From the NCBI GenBank assembly GCA_025464005.1, contig JAODBO010000013.1, forward strand, positions 1 to 35,664: 35,664 nt of DNA, read 5' to 3'. The notes beneath the pieces are model-generated. The model had not been told where the DNA came from. It worked only from the letters and a program-made list of their open reading frames with translations, and searched no databases. This DNA is from Acidimicrobiaceae bacterium (GTDB lineage: Bacteria > Actinomycetota > Acidimicrobiia > Acidimicrobiales > Bog-793). The position numbers and the translations under genes were made by a program. This document shows positions 31,991-35,664 of the stretch, one piece after another. How positions within the stretch are numbered: position 1 is the first letter of the stretch; every line of letters starts with the position of its first letter.

Positions 31991-32494
31991 GTGTCGGAGC
32001 GCAACTTGACCCACGTCGACCCTCTGGGTCGCGCCCGAATGGTAGACGCCGCGCCTCGAGACCCGACGCACCGGCGGGCGTTAGCTCGCTGCAAGGTGAT
32101 GATGCTGCCCGAGACGACCGCCAAGGTCGCCAGCAACGCGATCACCAAGGGCGACGTGCTCGGCGCGGCGCGTATCGCCGGCATTCAGGCCGCCAAGCGC
32201 ACGGCGGACCTCATTCCGCTCTGCCATCCGCTGCTCGTCGGCAGCGTTCACGTCAATTTCACGATCGGCGACGACCACGTCGAGGTCGAGACCCAGGTCG
32301 AGACCTTCGACCGCACGGGCGTCGAGATGGAGGCGCTTACGGCGTGCACCATCGCGGCGCTCACCGTCTATGACATGTGCAAGTCCGCCGACCGGACGAT
32401 GGTGATCGGCGAGGTCTGTCTCTGGGAGAAGACCGGCGGTCGATCGGGAGCCTGGCGGCGGATGGACGAGGTCCCGGACGTGGACTCCGTCTGA
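31991..32494 (+). CDS. moaC: Cyclic pyranopterin monophosphate synthase MoaC
   Basis: A 167-residue protein from GTG 31991. Signature segments are LTHVDPLGRARMVD, then ADLIPLCHPL (catalytic His), TGVEMEALTA (both Glu residues) and YDMCKSADRTMVIGEV (Asp and Lys of the active site). It completes step one of molybdenum cofactor synthesis by making cyclic pyranopterin monophosphate from the MoaA product. No other moa gene is in the window. No clear Shine-Dalgarno site precedes the start. A short GC hairpin (32508-32520) followed by AAATTTCTT could terminate it. Confidence 0.95.
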   Translation: MSERNLTHVDPLGRARMVDAAPRDPTHRRALARCKVMMLPETTAKVASNAITKGDVLGAARIAGIQAAKRTADLIPLCHPLLVGSVHVNFTIGDDHVEVETQVETFDRTGVEMEALTACTIAALTVYDMCKSADRTMVIGEVCLWEKTGGRSGAWRRMDEVPDVDSV

Positions 32495-32507
32495 GCGGCA
32501 CGGCACT

Positions 32508-32520
32508 TCCCCGGCGGGGA
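32508..32520 (+). terminator. Weak terminator-like hairpin after moaC
   Basis: TCCCC-GGC-GGGGA is a 5-bp stem, followed within a few bases by GCGCAAATTTCTT. It lies 14 bp after the moaC stop. The stem is short and the T-run is interrupted. Confidence 0.35.
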
Positions 32521-32634
32521 GCGCAAATTTCTTCGAGGATCCACCCGCGGCGGGTCCGTCTCCGATAGCTTCTACCGGGACCGCTGGCCACCGCCGGGTC
32601 CAGCAGTGGCAGTCCGTGGAGATCGAGGGAACGC

Positions 32635-33210
32635 TTGGTAATACTCCTTCTCGTCGTGGTGTGGCTCATAGCCCTCGTACCGCTCGCTCTCCGGAAGTTC
32701 TCGGAGTGGCAAGTGAGCGCTTCGGTGGCGCAGTTCCGCTACCGCACCCGCGCGATGGGACGAGCGTGCCCGGCGAGCATCCAGGCGGCTAACCCTGAGG
32801 TGAGCGTCCGCGAGCGGCGAGCCGCACTTGATCCGGCCGAACAGGCGAGGCGCCGTCGCCTGGAACGAGAGCATGCATCTGCGCGGGCGGCGCGTCGAAG
32901 GCGCACCTTGACGGTGCTGTCGGCCACTCTTGGCGGTACCTTCGTGCTTGGAGCGATCCCGGCGCTTCGAGGTCTTTGGGACGTATCGCTCGCGGTGTTC
33001 CTCCTGACGACCGGCTACGTCGCGCTGCTGATCCGTTTCCAGCAGTCGGCCATTGCCGCAGCGGCTGCCTCCGAGCGCGCCGAGAAGGTGGTGCCGATCG
33101 GTCGTCGATTCGACCACGGCGAAGCCGGCGATTCGCCCTATGGCGCGTCCGGCGTTGGAGCGCTCCCGCCCGCACGACCGGCCTTCGTGCTCGTCGACGT
33201 GCGAGCCTGA
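32635..33210 (+). CDS. Small membrane protein, possibly SepX/GlpR-like
   Basis: A 191-residue product from TTG 32635, with GAGGGA 4 nt upstream. An N-terminal membrane helix (VILLLVVVWLIALVPLALR) precedes a basic cytoplasmic region of about 80 residues (PAEQARRRRLEREHASARAA). Two more helices follow near residues 92-130 (VLSATLGGTFVLGAIPAL, LAVFLLTTGYVALLIRF), then a soluble tail. This layout resembles the actinobacterial divisome-associated SepX/GlpR proteins, but the sequence match is only general, so I leave function open. It is convergent with the FUSC gene. Confidence 0.65.
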   Translation: MVILLLVVVWLIALVPLALRKFSEWQVSASVAQFRYRTRAMGRACPASIQAANPEVSVRERRAALDPAEQARRRRLEREHASARAARRRRTLTVLSATLGGTFVLGAIPALRGLWDVSLAVFLLTTGYVALLIRFQQSAIAAAAASERAEKVVPIGRRFDHGEAGDSPYGASGVGALPPARPAFVLVDVRA

Positions 33211-33260
33211 CCGCTCGCGTCGCCGCTCGATAAGGGCGCGTCAGACGGTCGAGTCACGGC

Positions 33261-35453
33261 TCAGTCGCCCTCGACGGGACCGGTGCCGACCAGGACTGCG
33301 AGCGTGTCCACTGCGTCCACGAGCTCGTCGGTCTCGACGATTAGCAATGCTGTCCCCCCGCGCTGCCTGAGCTCGCCGGCCATGTCCGAGTGGAGGCGGC
33401 GCAGCGGTGGGAGCACGGCAGGCGTGCGGCCGGCCAGCGCCGTGCCGATGGCCGCCAGCGCCTCGTCGAGCCCGCGGTGGAGCGGCTCGAGCTCGGGACG
33501 CGGCTCGATCTCCTTCGTCGTCGCGAGAATCGAGCGCAGGAGGTGCGTCGTCAGGCTCAGGCGCCGCAAGCCCGCGAGCATCCCAGCGGCGAGGGGGCCG
33601 TCCACGCGGCGAGCGTGCGGCTCGGCGAGCGAGCGGGTGACGACGGCCTCGCAGTTCGCCCGGCTGAGCCGAAGCCTGCGGGCAAGCGTGCGAGCCTCGG
33701 CCTCGCCGAGCGGAGCGCGACCCGACAGCGCGCCGAGCACGGCGTCGAGGTAGGCGCGCTCGGCGCTGACGAGCTCTGCGAGGGACTGTCGCGCCTCGTC
33801 GGTCGTCCAAGTCGGCCACGCGACGTAGACGACGAGCGCCAGAGCTCCGCCCACGATGGTGTCGACGAGGCGATCGAGCGCTGTCGTCAGGGTCGCGTGT
33901 GCTCCTGGCGTGGCGAGGTTGACGAGCAGGACGACAAGACCGGTGAGAAACGCGGTGTACAGGGCATAGCTCGCCCCGAAGGTCGCGAACGCCCCTAAGG
34001 CGAGGAGCCCAACAAGGACCACGATGGGCGCTCCGCGCAGATGCCCTCCCGCCACGATGACCCCCGTGATGCCGACGCCGACGATGGTCCCGGCGAGGCG
34101 AGCGAATCCTCTGCTGAGCGTCCCGCCGAAGTCGGGACGCAGCACGAGCGCGGCAGTGAGCGGCACCCAGTAGCCGCGCTGCAGCGGCGTGTGCGTCGAC
34201 ACGATTTCGGCGATCGGCACGACGACTGCCAGCCGCACTGCGTGGCGGAGCGCGGTCGACCGCAGGGAGAGGTTGGCCTGCACCATCAGGAGTTGCGACC
34301 AGACGCGATCGACCGCGCTCCGGGCGAGCCTCCTTGTCTGGACGCCGGCAACCGGTCTCGGTCCGACGGCCGTCTCGGTAGCGAGGGCCGCGGCGGCGCG
34401 GAGTTGGCCACCGAGCGCCATGACGCGGTCCAAGAGGGCCACCGCGATGGCGGCCCCTTCGACGCCTAGCGCAACGGACGCTCTGGCGGACTCCGAGGCG
34501 GAAGCGGCCGCGGCGGTCGCCACCTCGCGAAGCGCAAGGTCGAGGGACGCAGTCTGCACGTCACCGCCGCTCTTGATCGCCTGGGCAATGCCCTCGAGGA
34601 TGAAAGCCGCTTGTACGAGTGCTCGATCCACTGCTACATCGACAACCTCGCGGTCGATCTCGGCCACTCGCCGAAAGTGGAGTTGGAGCGCCTCCAGGCT
34701 CGCGAGCTCGATCCGCATCCTGCGTCCTTCGTCCACGAGGCTGCGCAGGATGCTCACATCTATTCGGCGCACGAGAGTCGGTGATGCGAGGGACGCCTCC
34801 GCGGCGTCGAGAGCGAGTCCGGCGGGGAGGCTCGAGTACTCCGGGCCGCCGAGCGCGAGCCGACTCAGGTGGTGGTAGGCGTCGGCGAGGCTCCCGCGTT
34901 GCGCGAGCAGTGCCACCGGCCAGCGGGTTGCGGCCGCGAGGAGGATCTGGAACGCACCCCCGAGCGCGATGTATCCGACGAGCTTGGCGGCCCCGGCCGT
35001 CGGCTGCGCGAAACGGCCAAAGACTATGAACGCCATCGCCGCCTGGGTGCCGACGATCGAACCGGTGTCGCCGAGGGCCACGAGCAGGCCACCACCGAAG
35101 CCCCAGAGGGCGAGCATCACCAGGTGCAGCCAGGCGACATTGGCCGACGCCGATCCGACGAAGGTCGACAGCGCGATGCCGCAGGTCGTCGCCGCCATCG
35201 TGGCAAGTGGGCGTCGCGCTGTCGAGGCGATGGACGGTATCGCTGCGAGCAGGGCTCCGACGGTCGCTGCGGCGGCTCCGGCGTCGCCGACGGTGGCGAG
35301 GGCGACGACGAGCACCACGACGCAGCCGACAGTGGCCCGCAGCGCGATGCCGAAGGACACCGCTGAAGTGTCGACGCGGACCGCAGTGGTGACCGCCTTG
35401 CGCAGCGCCCCCGGCGTCCGGCCAGGAGGCCCGGCAGGTCCCGTCCGGCTCAC
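33261..35453 (-). CDS. FUSC-family inner membrane transporter
   Basis: A 730-residue protein with two blocks of about five to six membrane helices. The first is at residues 35-185 (GCVVVLVVALATVGDAGAAA to GYIALGGAFQILLAAA) and the second at about 400-535 (AVRLAVVVPIAEIV to GGALALVVYVAWPTW). Long soluble helical stretches lie between them and at the C-terminus. The segment HTPLQRGYWVPLTAALVLRP with DFGGTLSRGFARLAGTIVGV is the fusaric-acid-resistance-like (FUSC) signature. Such proteins export aromatic acids or other compounds. The substrate is not known here. The start codon at 35453 (GTG) gives a Pro/Gly-rich lead. It is divergent from the tRNA-Ala. Confidence 0.87.
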   Translation of the reverse strand: MSRTGPAGPPGRTPGALRKAVTTAVRVDTSAVSFGIALRATVGCVVVLVVALATVGDAGAAAATVGALLAAIPSIASTARRPLATMAATTCGIALSTFVGSASANVAWLHLVMLALWGFGGGLLVALGDTGSIVGTQAAMAFIVFGRFAQPTAGAAKLVGYIALGGAFQILLAAATRWPVALLAQRGSLADAYHHLSRLALGGPEYSSLPAGLALDAAEASLASPTLVRRIDVSILRSLVDEGRRMRIELASLEALQLHFRRVAEIDREVVDVAVDRALVQAAFILEGIAQAIKSGGDVQTASLDLALREVATAAAASASESARASVALGVEGAAIAVALLDRVMALGGQLRAAAALATETAVGPRPVAGVQTRRLARSAVDRVWSQLLMVQANLSLRSTALRHAVRLAVVVPIAEIVSTHTPLQRGYWVPLTAALVLRPDFGGTLSRGFARLAGTIVGVGITGVIVAGGHLRGAPIVVLVGLLALGAFATFGASYALYTAFLTGLVVLLVNLATPGAHATLTTALDRLVDTIVGGALALVVYVAWPTWTTDEARQSLAELVSAERAYLDAVLGALSGRAPLGEAEARTLARRLRLSRANCEAVVTRSLAEPHARRVDGPLAAGMLAGLRRLSLTTHLLRSILATTKEIEPRPELEPLHRGLDEALAAIGTALAGRTPAVLPPLRRLHSDMAGELRQRGGTALLIVETDELVDAVDTLAVLVGTGPVEGD

Positions 35454-35590
35454 GCCCCTATCCTGCCGGGTGGAAGACGATGGGCGGCGCGGTCAGCGGA
35501 CCGGCCGACGTCGAGCACCTTCGCGGCGCTCGACTATCCTTGACCAGGTGCAGTAGTCGGGAAGACGGTGGCAGATTTGCCGCCGCGCCC

Positions 35591-35663
35591 GGGGGTGTAG
35601 CTCAGCTGGTAGAGCGCCACGTTCGCAACGTGGAAGTCGGCGGTTCGAGTCCGCTCACCTCCA
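35591..35663 (+). tRNA. tRNA-Ala (anticodon CGC)
   Basis: A 73-nt cloverleaf: acceptor GGGGGTG with CACCTCC including the G3-U70 wobble that identifies alanine tRNAs, D arm GCTC/GAGC, anticodon stem CCACG/CGTGG with loop TTCGCAA (CGC at 34-36), T loop TTCGAGT and discriminator A. The window ends one base later (C), so encoding of the full CCA cannot be checked. Confidence 0.95.
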
Positions 35664-35664
35664 C

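Overview
The window is high-GC DNA from an actinobacterium. The support is a DivIVA/Wag31-like coiled-coil protein, a BldD-like regulator, frequent GTG/TTG starts, strongly GC-rich third codon positions and a Thr/Pro-rich secreted protein. The overall flavour resembles Acidimicrobiia, but the sequence alone does not settle that placement.

Layout. 1-0.8 kb: a Lys/Ala/Pro repeat protein on the minus strand with a 216-bp-offset direct duplication. 0.8-9.6 kb: core-like genes, namely a flavin-binding split-barrel protein, an ABC-F ATPase, release factor RF3, a secreted phospholipase-D-like protein, a PhoU-like protein, a secreted PQQ-type beta-propeller and a polytopic membrane protein. 9.8-12.1 kb: a large secreted propeller/Ig-like protein with a Thr/Pro linker. 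12.2-17.4 kb: a decayed TetR regulator, a conserved hypothetical protein, a 680-bp gene-poor stretch, a dCTP-deaminase-like gene of lower GC and a UvrD-type helicase split by a frameshift.

17.4-25.3 kb is the most unusual part. An intact tRNA-Lys(TTT) on the minus strand sits at 25235-25307. Three further copies of only its 3' half lie at 17534, 18528 and 24225. They cut the region into three cassettes: a VapBC toxin-antitoxin pair, a four-gene alpha-glucoside uptake and hydrolysis operon, and a HEPN/MNT toxin-antitoxin pair. Each partial copy is followed exactly 167 bp later by the same 13-bp box. No integrase or transposase gene is visible, so the array was probably built by an enzyme acting in trans or since lost.

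25.5-35.7 kb returns to core-like content: a BldD-like regulator, a DivIVA-like protein, an AIM24-family protein, a FlK-like thioesterase, the TldD/TldE protease pair, an FmdB-type zinc ribbon protein, MoaC, a small membrane protein, a FUSC-family transporter and a tRNA-Ala(CGC) ending at the window edge.

Working together: glucosidase, binding protein and two permeases form one minus-strand operon, with coupled stops and starts and a strong RNA hairpin after the binding-protein gene. TldD and TldE overlap and should be co-translated. The two toxin-antitoxin pairs on either side of the sugar operon could stabilise the island. Three genes (TetR, helicase, MNT) carry frameshifts. Some of these may be real decay and some may be sequence errors.
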